Positions 28,610 through 37,268 of a stretch of 64,000 nt of DNA are shown piece after piece (the first letter of the stretch is position 1; each line of letters begins with the position of its first letter). The DNA comes from Erysipelotrichaceae bacterium (lineage in GTDB: Bacteria; Bacillota_I; Bacilli_A; Erysipelotrichales; Erysipelotrichaceae): positions 1 to 64,000 of the forward strand of contig SVBJ01000006.1 of NCBI GenBank assembly GCA_015058955.1. The letters run 5' to 3'. The notes under the pieces are model-generated. The model saw nothing but the letters and a program-made list of their open reading frames with translations, was not told the origin of the DNA and ran no database searches. The translations under genes were made by a program, and so were the position numbers.

Positions 28610-29806
28610 TTATGCAATGTTCATTTCTGCTCTGACTTCTTCAAAGCATTTTACGACGAAATCAATGTCTTCTTTAGTATGGTTGGCACAGACCTGGGTA
28701 CGGATCCTGGCTTTGCCCTTAGGAACCACAGGGTAGGAGAAGGCGACGACATAGACACCTTTTTCCACCATTCTTCTGGCAAATTCAGCGGTCAGCTTTT
28801 CGTCATAGAACATTACAGGTACACATGGATGAACTCCCGGAATGACATCGAAACCTTTTTCCACCAGAAGCTTGCGGTAATAGGAAGTGATTTCTTCCAG
28901 ATGGTCTCTTAAGGCTGTGCTTTCCTGCAGCATTCTGAACATTTCCAGGGAACCTCCGACAATGGCCGGAGCTACGGTGTTGGAGAACAGATAAGGACGG
29001 CTGCGCTGTCTTAACAGATCAATGATCTCCTTACGTCCGGAAGTATATCCCCCTGAGGCACCGCCCAGAGCTTTGCCCAAGGTTCCGGTAATGATGTCGA
29101 CACGGCCCATTACGTCACAGTATTCCTGGGTTCCCCAGCCGTGTTTTCCGACAAATCCGACGGCGTGGGAATCATCTACCATTACCAGAGCGCTGTATTT
29201 GTCAGCCAGATCGCATATTCCCTTAAGATTGGCAATTATGCCATCCATGGAGAAAACGCCGTCTGTGGCAATCAACTTGATCCTGGCACCGTTATTATCA
29301 GCTTCGATCAGCTTTGCTTCCAGATCCTCCATGTTGTTATTGAGGTAACGGTATCTCTTGGCCTTGCACAGACGGACACCGTCAATTATGGAAGCATGGT
29401 TGAGTTCGTCGGAAATGACGGCATCTTCAGCAGTAAGGATCGTTTCAAACAGACCGCCGTTGGCATCGAAACAGGATGAATAGAGGATGGTGTCATCAGT
29501 CTGCAGGAACCTGGAGATTTCCTTTTCCAGTTGCTTGTGAATGTCCTGGGTCCCGCAGATGAAACGTACGGAAGCCAGACCGTATCCTCTTTCGTCATAA
29601 GTCTTCTTGGCTGCTTCAATGATCCTTTCGTTATCACCCAGACCCAGGTAGTTGTTGGAACACATGCATAGCAGTTTCGGACCATCTTCCAGCTGAACAT
29701 GGGCGTTCTGCGGGGTATTCATGATAAGTTCGCCCTTAAACAGACCAGACTGTCTGATGTCTTCAACCTGCTGATAGTAGTGATTCAGTATTTCCTTTTT
29801 GTTCAT
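28610..29806 (-). CDS. kbl: Glycine C-acetyltransferase (2-amino-3-ketobutyrate CoA ligase)
   Basis: The 398-aa PLP enzyme cleaves 2-amino-3-ketobutyrate with CoA to glycine and acetyl-CoA. It belongs to the alpha-oxoamine synthase family. Visible blocks are CSNNYLGL near residue 49, [21 protein letters not shown] near 74-94, [10 protein letters not shown] near 210 and the PLP-lysine motif [15 protein letters not shown] near 240. The gene starts 14 bases after the tdh stop with an AGGAGAG ribosome site overlapping that stop. The tdh-kbl order is the classical threonine degradation operon, which supports Kbl over other oxoamine synthases. Confidence 0.92.
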   Translation of the reverse strand: MNKKEILNHYYQQVEDIRQSGLFKGELIMNTPQNAHVQLEDGPKLLCMCSNNYLGLGDNERIIEAAKKTYDERGYGLASVRFICGTQDIHKQLEKEISRFLQTDDTILYSSCFDANGGLFETILTAEDAVISDELNHASIIDGVRLCKAKRYRYLNNNMEDLEAKLIEADNNGARIKLIATDGVFSMDGIIANLKGICDLADKYSALVMVDDSHAVGFVGKHGWGTQEYCDVMGRVDIITGTLGKALGGASGGYTSGRKEIIDLLRQRSRPYLFSNTVAPAIVGGSLEMFRMLQESTALRDHLEEITSYYRKLLVEKGFDVIPGVHPCVPVMFYDEKLTAEFARRMVEKGVYVVAFSYPVVPKGKARIRTQVCANHTKEDIDFVVKCFEEVRAEMNIA

Positions 29807-29820
29807 CTTTTTTTACTCTC

Positions 29821-30882
29821 CTAATCATTTATGTGCGTCCAGTCCATGACAATCTTGCCGGACATTCCTGAAATCATCTTTTCAAAGCCCTGACGGTAGT
29901 CACGGACATCGATCCTGTCAGTTATGATGTCTCTGATGTTAAGCCCGGCTTCGATCATGGTGGTCATGCTGTACCAGGTATCCCAGACCTTGCGTCCATA
30001 GATTCCCTTAAGTGAAAGACCGTTGAAGATGACGGTTTCCAGATCAACTCTGGTATCGTTCTCCTGTAAGCCCAGCAGGGCGATCTTGCCGCCGTGCTTC
30101 ATGTTGCGGATCATGGAATCCAGGGCATTAGGTGAACCGGACATCTCCAGTCCGACGTCAAACCCTTCGCTCATGCCCAGCTCTTTCATGACGTCTTCCA
30201 GCTTTTCCTGCTTAAGGTTGACAGTTCTGGTGGCTCCCAGCTTTGCAGCCAGATCCAGACGGTACTGATTGAAGTCGGTAATGACCACATGTCTGGCCCC
30301 GGCAAACTTGACAATGGCTGCAGCCATGCAGCCGATTGGACCGGCACCGGTGATCAGAACGTCTTCACCCAATACGTTGTAGGAAAGGGCAGTATGAGTG
30401 GCATTGCCAAACGGGTCAAAGATCGAGTACAGTTCCTCCTCAATTGATTCCTTGCATGGCCAGACATTGACATATGGAATTACCAGATATTCGGCAAAGG
30501 CCCCGTTGCGGTTGACGCCGATGCCCTTGGCATTCCGGCAGTTTTCCCTGTGACCTTCCAGGCAGTTACGGCACTTGCCGCAGGTGATGTGGCCTTCACC
30601 GGATACCAGATCTCCCGGCTTGAAACCGCGGGCACCCGGTCCGGCTTCCACGATCTCACCGACAAATTCATGACCGATCGTCAGCCCTAAAGGAACGGTA
30701 TTCTGAGCCCATCTGTTCCATTGCCAGATATGGACATCAGTACCGCAGATGGCGGTTTTATGGATCTTGATCTTGACGTCATTGGTACCCAGCTTTGGTA
30801 TTTCCACCTGCTGCATCCACAGACCTTCTTCAGGCTTTGACTTCACCAGAGCCCACATCATTCCGTCTTTTTTCTTTTCCAT
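29821..30882 (-). CDS. tdh: L-threonine 3-dehydrogenase
   Basis: The 353-aa zinc-dependent medium-chain dehydrogenase oxidises threonine to 2-amino-3-ketobutyrate with NAD. It shows the catalytic zinc region [14 protein letters not shown] and [12 protein letters not shown], the structural-zinc cysteines [15 protein letters not shown] near residues 93-107, and the Rossmann motif [18 protein letters not shown] near 172-189. The frame is open 30 codons further upstream, but ATG 30882 has AGGAGG eight bases before it and the family N-terminus. It forms an operon with kbl. Together they convert threonine to glycine plus acetyl-CoA. Confidence 0.93.
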   Translation of the reverse strand: MEKKKDGMMWALVKSKPEEGLWMQQVEIPKLGTNDVKIKIHKTAICGTDVHIWQWNRWAQNTVPLGLTIGHEFVGEIVEAGPGARGFKPGDLVSGEGHITCGKCRNCLEGHRENCRNAKGIGVNRNGAFAEYLVIPYVNVWPCKESIEEELYSIFDPFGNATHTALSYNVLGEDVLITGAGPIGCMAAAIVKFAGARHVVITDFNQYRLDLAAKLGATRTVNLKQEKLEDVMKELGMSEGFDVGLEMSGSPNALDSMIRNMKHGGKIALLGLQENDTRVDLETVIFNGLSLKGIYGRKVWDTWYSMTTMIEAGLNIRDIITDRIDVRDYRQGFEKMISGMSGKIVMDWTHIND

Positions 30883-30930
30883 CAGAAAGACCTCCTGTAT
30901 TATGATATTTTTTGATTCTTCTGATTTTAT

Positions 30931-30939
30931 TGTATAACA
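30931..30939 (-). promoter_or_regulatory. Candidate extended -10 of tdh-kbl
   Basis: On the minus strand TGTTATACA lies about 48 bases before the tdh ATG. The -35 region is poor. Confidence 0.35.
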
Positions 30940-31025
30940 TTTCAGGATGTTTATGCTTACTAAAAACAACACTTGAACATTTAATGAGATTTTTTGAAAA
31001 ATATCTGTTATTGAAAAATCATTGG

Positions 31026-31034
31026 TGCTAAAAT
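31026..31034 (+). promoter_or_regulatory. Candidate extended -10 of guaA-like gene
   Basis: TGCTAAAAT lies about 30 bases before the ATG, with only a weak -35 (TGTTAT). No purine-riboswitch-like structure was recognised in the short leader. Confidence 0.4.
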
Positions 31035-31065
31035 TTACTTAATTATTTTTTGGGAGGAAGATCTT

Positions 31066-32043
31066 ATGTCAAATGTCAGACCGGAAAACATGGAAAGAAT
31101 CACCAATGCCCAGCTGGCCAATGCCTTCATTGAAGAACAGGTAAAGGCCCTGAAACAGCAGATCGGTGATAAGAAGGTATTACTGGCCTTATCTGGCGGT
31201 GTTGATTCATCAGTAGTAGCCGCCTTGCTGATAAAGGCTGTAGGCAATCAGCTGGTTTGTGTTCATGTAAATCATGGACTGTTAAGAAAAGGAGAACCGG
31301 AACAGGTAATCCAGGTTTTCAGAAACCAGATGTCTGCCAATCTCATCTATGTTGACGCCGTTGACCGTTTCCTGGATAAACTGGCCGGAGTTAACAATCC
31401 GGAGCAGAAGAGAAAGATCATCGGTGCTGAATTCATCAGAGTCTTTGAAGAAGAAGCCAGAAAGCTGGACGGAATTGAATTTTTGGCTCAGGGAACCATT
31501 TACCCTGATATCCTGGAAAGCGGACCGGTCAAGGCTCACCACAATGTCGGCGGTCTGCCTGATGATCTGAAGTTCGAACTGGTTGAACCGGTTAAGCTGT
31601 TGTTTAAGGATGAAGTCAGACAGGTCGGACTGGCTCTGGGCTTACCTGAAAGCATGGTATTCAGACAGCCTTTCCCAGGACCGGGATTAGGTGTAAGATG
31701 CCTGGGTGCCATCACCAGAGACAGACTGGAAGCCGTCAGAGAATCTGATGCCATTTTAAGAGAAGAATTCCACAATGCCGGACTGGAAGGAAAGGTCTGG
31801 CAGTATTTCACCATCGTTCCAGATCTGAAGTCAGTCGGAATCAGAGACAACGTCAGATGCGAACAGTGGCCTGTCATCTTAAGAGCAGTAAATACCCGTG
31901 ATGCCATGAGCGCTACCATCGAAGAGATCCCTTATTCAGTTCTCAAGAAGATCACGGAAAGGATCTTAAGTGAAGTAGATGGTGTCAACAGAGTCCTCTA
32001 TGACATCACACCAAAGCCTACCGGCACCATTGAATGGGAATAA
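31066..32043 (+). CDS. guaA: GMP synthase, ATP-pyrophosphatase domain only
   Basis: The 325-aa protein covers only the synthetase and dimerisation part of GMP synthase. It has the PP-loop LALSGGVDSSVVAAL near residues 39-53, GTIYPDILESG, HHNVGGLPDDL, RQPFPGPGLGVRCLG, and the family end YDITPKPTGTIEWE. Bacterial GuaA is normally about 510 aa, with an N-terminal class I glutamine amidotransferase domain of about 190 aa. That domain is absent here and no separate copy is nearby. The enzyme should convert XMP to GMP using free ammonia or a distant glutaminase subunit, as in archaea. The ribosome site GGGAGGA precedes the ATG. A strong terminator follows. Confidence 0.92.
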   Translation: MSNVRPENMERITNAQLANAFIEEQVKALKQQIGDKKVLLALSGGVDSSVVAALLIKAVGNQLVCVHVNHGLLRKGEPEQVIQVFRNQMSANLIYVDAVDRFLDKLAGVNNPEQKRKIIGAEFIRVFEEEARKLDGIEFLAQGTIYPDILESGPVKAHHNVGGLPDDLKFELVEPVKLLFKDEVRQVGLALGLPESMVFRQPFPGPGLGVRCLGAITRDRLEAVRESDAILREEFHNAGLEGKVWQYFTIVPDLKSVGIRDNVRCEQWPVILRAVNTRDAMSATIEEIPYSVLKKITERILSEVDGVNRVLYDITPKPTGTIEWE

Positions 32044-32055
32044 TTATGAGATTTT

Positions 32056-32078
32056 AAGCCACTTCGGTGGCTTTTTTG
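32056..32078 (+). terminator. Terminator of guaA-like gene
   Basis: AGCCAC, tetraloop TTCG, GTGGCT, then a six-base T-run. Confidence 0.93.
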
Positions 32079-32113
32079 TATTATTATGGAAATATAGAAC
32101 ATGAGGTATCAAT

Positions 32114-35100
32114 ATGGGAAAAGCACCGGTCAGGAAAGTACTGGCAGTCAGAAAGTTTACGGACAGAGACGAACCGAGAGCCGCCTTCAACAGGATATTT
32201 GAAGATGCCCAGAGGCATACAGATGAGTTCAACGTGCTGATGTTTTACGGTATCGGTGGTTTTGGAAAAACCAGATTGATCAATGAACTGTCAAAGCAGC
32301 TAGATAAATATAATTCAGATAATGAAGATCTTAATAAGATCGCACATGTTACCTATGACTTTTCCCGCGGTACGGAAAAGATGTTTGTTCTGGAAAAACT
32401 GAGATTCCTGTTAAAAAAGCAGGGGCTTTCATTCCCTTATTCCGATGCCCTGGAAGCTGCCTACAACATCAAGTGCGGCAATCCGGTCTACAAGACGGCC
32501 AGTGAAAAAGACCTCATTGACAATCCGATGATCTCCATCGTGGCTAAATTCATTCCAGGTGCTTCCGGACTGTTATCAACCCTGAAAACAGGTAAGACCA
32601 TAATGGAGGAAACCTCAAAGTACTATAAGAAGATTGAAAGAATGTGGAATGTTGACCAGCAGAAACTGGACAGGGAAATAAAGAACATCGGTTCACTGGA
32701 AGTCAATGAACTTGAAGAAAAGGCATCATATTATTTTGCTCAGGATCTGATCAGCAATACTGAATCGGTAGCAGATGATTTCCGTCTGCCGGTCGTCATA
32801 TTCCTGGATACCTATGAGGAACTGGTAAATTCATATAAGGCCATTGACTATGCCGGGGCTTATGATGTCTGGTTAAGAGATGACATCATCAAGACCGTTC
32901 CCGGTGTCATGTGGGTAATCGGCGGCAGGGAAAGACTGAAATGGGAAGAGGAAGACAGCTTCTGGGTCGGGGCCATTGAACAGCATGAACTGGGCGATCT
33001 ATCCCGAGATGATTCCTTTGACTTTCTCAGAACAGCCGGTATTCCGGAAGAACTGCTGGAAGATATTTACAGCGTAACCGGCGGTACGCCTCTTTTCCTT
33101 GACCTCAATGTCACTACCTACTATGAGCTTCTGGCTGCCGGAAAGGAAATAACCAGGAAATCGTTCGGTACTTCCAAGGAGCAGGTAATAGAGAGATTTT
33201 TAAGATACATGAACCCTGATGATCAGTACATTGCCAAACTGCTGGCGGTATTGGAAAACTGGAGCGATGAGGAAGCCGAGACGATCGGAATGGAAACTCT
33301 ACCGGTATTTTACAGGGAAAACTACAATGCCTTTATTGAGCATACCATCATAATCAAGGACAATGATCAGCGCTACTACATGCACCAGCAGGTCAGAAAG
33401 GTTATTCTTGATGCTGCCAGAAACAGCAATTCGGAAATGGTAAACAACATATTCGTTGAAAAGATAAAGTATCTGTGCAAGCAGGATTATAAGAACATGG
33501 ATCCTAACCGGAAGTTTGCGCTTGCTAAGGATGTAGTTTCAGTATTCAGCCAGGCCGGTTTTGATAACAGTACTTTCAGTATGATGTTCAGGGAATTCTA
33601 TGACCTTTCGGCATCGTTCTTCCGGGAAAACTCATACAGTCGTCTATATGAGATCTATAAAACACTTTATCAGTGCGTAAGCAGATCCTGTACGTCCTAT
33701 TATTCAGTGTCATATAACTATGCAATGGGCTGTAAGAATTACAATACTCATCCTGACTATCAGAAACTTCTGGAAGACGGGCTTAAAGCCATCAATAACT
33801 CAATTGCCAGCATCACAAACAAGGACACTTCTGTTGCGGCTATAAAGAAACTTGTCAGAGCCAACGACGTAAAGGCCTCCATACTGCAGAAACTGAGAAG
33901 AGAAGAGGAAGCACTGACTCTGTATAAGGACAGCTATGATGCAATATACAAAACAGCCGGTGCCAACAGCTTTGAAGCAATGCGGCTGCTCAACAACATG
34001 GCCATCGTTTACCAGAAAAGAGGGGAATACGGGAAAGCCAGTGAATTATTCATTGAGGTATACCAAAGAGCTGCTGAAACACTTGGCCCGGAAAACCGCT
34101 ATACGTTAAAGAGCATGTACGGTGTAGCCAGCAGTTATACAGACACCGGGGATTATGAAAATGCCCTGAAATGGCACCGTGACTGTTACCGGCTCAGGGA
34201 GAAAAACTTCGGTCGCAGCGACGGGGACACATTGCTGTCGCTTAAGGCCTGTGCCAGTACATACTACAATCTGGAAATGTATGACAAAGCCATTGAATGC
34301 TACCAGCAGCTGCTTGAGGACTGTGACGGTAAATATGAAGGAAATGATTACGTCTTTATGTACAGATATGGGATGGCCTGCCTGAAAACCGGTGATCACT
34401 TCAAAGCACAGAATGTCTTCCAGCTGTACTACGATAAATATGCTGAATACTATGGCGAGAGTGGTGAAAGAACTCTTTATGCAATTGATGATATTCTGTA
34501 CGCATACCGTGATGACAATCCGGAAAAGGCGCTCAATGAGGGTTTGAAACGTCTTCAGCAGTGGAAGGAAAGGTATGGAGCTGACAGTGAAATGTATGAA
34601 AGAGCTCTGTATAATTCGGCGCTTGATCATGCAGCCATGAGAGATCACGAAACTGCGGTTAACTATCTGAAGCTTGCCCGTGAAAAGAGTGATGTTCTTT
34701 ACGGAACAGATTCAAGACACTCCATGAGCATTGCTTTTGCCATGGGTGTATGCTACTTCTGGCTTGAGGAATTCAGAAAGGCTCTGGAAGTAAATACTGA
34801 ATACTGGACATACAGTCTGAACAATGATGGTACACTGTCTCTGAAATCACTTGATGTACTGGAAAACATGTGTGATGATCTGGTCTTCATGGGTAATTAC
34901 AGGCAGCGGAGCCTGTGTCAGAAAAACCTGCTGAATAATTACCGTTATAAAAACAGTACTTATTACCATCTGCAGTTTGCCCTGGCTTATTCATACCTCA
35001 AAACAGAAAGATACAGTGATTGTCTTGAATGTCTGAAAAATGTTTATGAGAATAAAGACAGATTACTGACAGAATATGAAGTAATGAATCATTATGAAGA

Positions 35101-35263
35101 ACTTGGACAGCAACACGGTAAGCTTTCAATGATAACTGACTGTGAGCTGACAATGCTGTGGGAAATATCCCAGTTCCTTGAAGGAATGGATGAAGAACTG
35201 TACAGGTTCTATCATGATGCTCTTACCGTACGTGAGAAAGTAATCTCCGCTTTTCCACAGTAA
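32114..35263 (+). CDS. STAND-type P-loop NTPase with C-terminal TPR-like repeats
   Basis: This 1,049-aa protein begins almost directly with a signal-transduction NTPase. It has a sensor-like opening (KFTDRDEPRAAF, 14-25), Walker A GIGGFGKT at 46-53 and a hydrophobic Walker B ending in Asp at about 225-232 (LPVVIFLD). A GGRE segment near 270, LGDLSRDDSFDFL near 295 and the TGGTPLFLDL proline motif near 321 complete the NB-ARC/AP-ATPase-like pattern. From about residue 540 to the end, helical pairs recur (for example ALKWHRDCYRLREKNFG, AIECYQQLLEDCDG), typical of TPR repeats. There is no N-terminal effector domain, no membrane segment and no partner gene. It stands alone between terminators. 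A regulatory or immune-like sensor role is possible but not shown. The ribosome site GAGGT precedes the ATG. Confidence 0.75.
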   Translation: MGKAPVRKVLAVRKFTDRDEPRAAFNRIFEDAQRHTDEFNVLMFYGIGGFGKTRLINELSKQLDKYNSDNEDLNKIAHVTYDFSRGTEKMFVLEKLRFLLKKQGLSFPYSDALEAAYNIKCGNPVYKTASEKDLIDNPMISIVAKFIPGASGLLSTLKTGKTIMEETSKYYKKIERMWNVDQQKLDREIKNIGSLEVNELEEKASYYFAQDLISNTESVADDFRLPVVIFLDTYEELVNSYKAIDYAGAYDVWLRDDIIKTVPGVMWVIGGRERLKWEEEDSFWVGAIEQHELGDLSRDDSFDFLRTAGIPEELLEDIYSVTGGTPLFLDLNVTTYYELLAAGKEITRKSFGTSKEQVIERFLRYMNPDDQYIAKLLAVLENWSDEEAETIGMETLPVFYRENYNAFIEHTIIIKDNDQRYYMHQQVRKVILDAARNSNSEMVNNIFVEKIKYLCKQDYKNMDPNRKFALAKDVVSVFSQAGFDNSTFSMMFREFYDLSASFFRENSYSRLYEIYKTLYQCVSRSCTSYYSVSYNYAMGCKNYNTHPDYQKLLEDGLKAINNSIASITNKDTSVAAIKKLVRANDVKASILQKLRREEEALTLYKDSYDAIYKTAGANSFEAMRLLNNMAIVYQKRGEYGKASELFIEVYQRAAETLGPENRYTLKSMYGVASSYTDTGDYENALKWHRDCYRLREKNFGRSDGDTLLSLKACASTYYNLEMYDKAIECYQQLLEDCDGKYEGNDYVFMYRYGMACLKTGDHFKAQNVFQLYYDKYAEYYGESGERTLYAIDDILYAYRDDNPEKALNEGLKRLQQWKERYGADSEMYERALYNSALDHAAMRDHETAVNYLKLAREKSDVLYGTDSRHSMSIAFAMGVCYFWLEEFRKALEVNTEYWTYSLNNDGTLSLKSLDVLENMCDDLVFMGNYRQRSLCQKNLLNNYRYKNSTYYHLQFALAYSYLKTERYSDCLECLKNVYENKDRLLTEYEVMNHYEELGQQHGKLSMITDCELTMLWEISQFLEGMDEELYRFYHDALTVREKVISAFPQ

Positions 35264-35338
35264 TTAAAGTGTTTTTAAGAAGTTTTTAAAGACCTGGAAG
35301 CGTGATTATTGTAGAATGATAACACGAGGTATTAAAAA

Positions 35339-35788
35339 ATGAAGAAATTGGTTATTATGGTCATACTGCTGCTGACGGTTCTGACAGGATGCGGTCAGAT
35401 TGTTGTGGCCAATGATAATGAGATAAAAATAGCAGTAAAGAACAGTACCGACGCTGACATCAGAACCATGGTAATGTGCTATTGCGTTAATGAGGAACCT
35501 TTAGGTGTCATGCGGTTTAATGCGATTGATGAAAGTGTTCTGAAGGGAATTCACAGTTTCATGTTTGATGAAAATAGTTTTCCGGAAGGATGTGAAAGAG
35601 AAAATCTTTCGTTTAACATCCTGTTGCTGGATTATGTCGGGTTTGACATCTATGAATCCGTTGATCCTCAGCATGCCAGGGAAACCAATGACATATACAT
35701 TGACAAGCGGGAATACGGTAAAGTCTATTATTATGAACTGACCGGCAGTTTTGAGGAAGGATTTCAGCTGACGGAGATGAAAAAGTAA
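35339..35788 (+). CDS. Small uncharacterised lipoprotein
   Basis: The 149-aa protein has a classical lipoprotein signal: MKK, a hydrophobic core (LVIMVILLLTVL) and lipobox LTGC with Cys18. The mature part is about 130 residues, acidic, with alternating short strands (NEIKIAVKNSTDADIRTMVMCY) suggesting a beta-sandwich. I do not recognise a family. It follows the STAND protein by 75 bases with a CGAGG ribosome site; a TAGAAT box near 35,310 suggests its own promoter. It is a surface-anchored protein of unknown role. Confidence 0.65.
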   Translation: MKKLVIMVILLLTVLTGCGQIVVANDNEIKIAVKNSTDADIRTMVMCYCVNEEPLGVMRFNAIDESVLKGIHSFMFDENSFPEGCERENLSFNILLLDYVGFDIYESVDPQHARETNDIYIDKREYGKVYYYELTGSFEEGFQLTEMKK

Positions 35789-35803
35789 AAAAACAACATA
35801 ATT

Positions 35804-35832
35804 GACTCCTTTGGGGGTCTTTTATTTTTTTA
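35804..35832 (+). terminator. Terminator of lipoprotein gene
   Basis: GACTCC pairs with GGGGTC (one wobble) and a long T-rich run follows. Confidence 0.75.
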
Positions 35833-35835
35833 ATG

Positions 35836-35844
35836 TGCTAGAAT
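35836..35844 (+). promoter_or_regulatory. Extended -10 of gdhA
   Basis: TGCTAGAAT, 32 bases before the gdhA ATG; the -35 region lies in the T-run of the preceding terminator. Confidence 0.5.
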
Positions 35845-35876
35845 GAAATTGAACAATTAATGTCAAGAGGTATTAA

Positions 35877-37229
35877 ATGAACAGTTACGTACAGCAAGTC
35901 ATTAATGACGTAAAAGAAAAAAACTCTAATGAACCAGAATTCATCCAGGCTGTTGAAGAACTGCTGACATCGCTTTCACCGGTAGTTGACCAGCATCCTG
36001 AATATGAAAAAGCCGATCTGCTGCACAGAATGGTTGAACCTGAAAGAATGTTTACCTTCCGTGTTGTCTGGACAGATGATGAGGGCAGGGTTCATACCAA
36101 TAAAGGATGGAGATGTCAGTTTAACGGAGCCATCGGTCCTTATAAGGGCGGCTTGAGATTCCAGCCGAATGTCTGTGACAGCATCATCAAATTCCTGGCC
36201 TTTGAACAGACCTTTAAAAACAGTCTGACCGGTCTGCCGATCGGAGGAGGAAAGGGCGGTTCTGACTTTGATCCAAGCGGCAAGTCAGATGCTGAAATCA
36301 TGAGATTCTGTCAGAGCTACATGACAGCCTTATACCGTTTCATCGGACCAGATGTAGACGTACCAGCTGGTGATATGGGTGTAGGTGCCAGAGAGATCGG
36401 TTATCTGTTTGGCCAGTACAGAAGGATTAAGCAGAATTTTGAAAACGGCGTACTTACCGGCAAAGGATTAAGCTATGGCGGTTCTCTGATCCGTCCGGAA
36501 GCAACCGGTTACGGTGCCATCTATTACCTGTGTGAAGTATTGCGACACGAGCATGACACTATCAAGGGTAAGAGAATCGGTGTTTCAGGGTACGGTAACG
36601 TTGCCTGGGGCATCATGAAGAAAGCTGCTCAGTTAGGAGCAAAGGTCACATATTTCTCCGGACCGGATGGCTACATTCATGACGAAGACGGTGTCATTAC
36701 TGAAGAAAAGCTCAACTACATTCTGGAAATGAGACAGAATGACCCGATGCACTGCCGCAGCTATGCGGAAAAGTTCAACTGTGAATTCGTTGAAGGCGAA
36801 AAATTCTGGGGTATCAGTGATGTCGACATCTACATGCCGGCAGCAACCCAGAATGATGTAGACATCAACAGCGCCAGAAAGATTGCCCAGTCAGGTGTCA
36901 GGTATTACATTGAGGTAGCCAACATGCCTACCACCAATGAAGCACTGAATTTCCTGGCCAATCAGTCCCACATCATTGTCGCTCCTAGCAAGGCTGTCAA
37001 TGCCGGTGGTGTCGGAGTTTCTGCCCTGGAAATGTCGCAGAACTCTGAAAGACTGCAGTGGACCAAGGAAGACGTTGACGATCAGTTAAGAAGAATGATG
37101 GTCAACATTCATGAAACATCAGTAAATGCTGCCAGACAGTATGGCCTAGGCTATAATCTGATTGCCGGAGCCAATATCGCCGGGTTCATGAAGGTCGCTG
37201 ATGCCATGCTGGCTCAGGGCATATTCTAA
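35877..37229 (+). CDS. gdhA: Glutamate dehydrogenase (NADP-type, hexameric)
   Basis: The 450-aa enzyme makes glutamate from 2-oxoglutarate and ammonia. The family I signature is clear: GWRCQFNGAIGPYKGGLRFQPNV near residues 77-99, the catalytic lysine region LPIGGGKGGSDFDP near 120-133, PAGDMGVGAREIGYL near 160-174, and the nucleotide-binding GVSGYGNVAWGIMKKAAQLGAKV near 235-257. The length of 450 is typical of the small hexameric biosynthetic NADP type. The AGAGG ribosome site precedes the ATG. It is monocistronic, with its own promoter and terminator. With AsnA and the short GuaA it points to strong reliance on free ammonia. Confidence 0.94.
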   Translation: MNSYVQQVINDVKEKNSNEPEFIQAVEELLTSLSPVVDQHPEYEKADLLHRMVEPERMFTFRVVWTDDEGRVHTNKGWRCQFNGAIGPYKGGLRFQPNVCDSIIKFLAFEQTFKNSLTGLPIGGGKGGSDFDPSGKSDAEIMRFCQSYMTALYRFIGPDVDVPAGDMGVGAREIGYLFGQYRRIKQNFENGVLTGKGLSYGGSLIRPEATGYGAIYYLCEVLRHEHDTIKGKRIGVSGYGNVAWGIMKKAAQLGAKVTYFSGPDGYIHDEDGVITEEKLNYILEMRQNDPMHCRSYAEKFNCEFVEGEKFWGISDVDIYMPAATQNDVDINSARKIAQSGVRYYIEVANMPTTNEALNFLANQSHIIVAPSKAVNAGGVGVSALEMSQNSERLQWTKEDVDDQLRRMMVNIHETSVNAARQYGLGYNLIAGANIAGFMKVADAMLAQGIF

Positions 37230-37237
37230 AGAAATAA

Positions 37238-37264
37238 AGTTTTCCTTATCGGAAAACTTTTTTT
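37238..37264 (+). terminator. Terminator between gdhA and cardiolipin synthase
   Basis: AAGTTTTCC pairs with GGAAAACTT around TTATC, followed by seven T; both strands are suitable for the convergent genes. Confidence 0.88.
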
Positions 37265-37268
37265 GTGA

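Noticed and set aside
30883-30972. N-terminal extension of tdh by 30 residues
   Set aside because: The extension covers the promoter and the AGGAGG ribosome site; the family start is at 30882.
34106-34648. 180-aa frame opposite the STAND-TPR gene
   Set aside because: Mirror of repetitive TPR coding sequence; no independent support.
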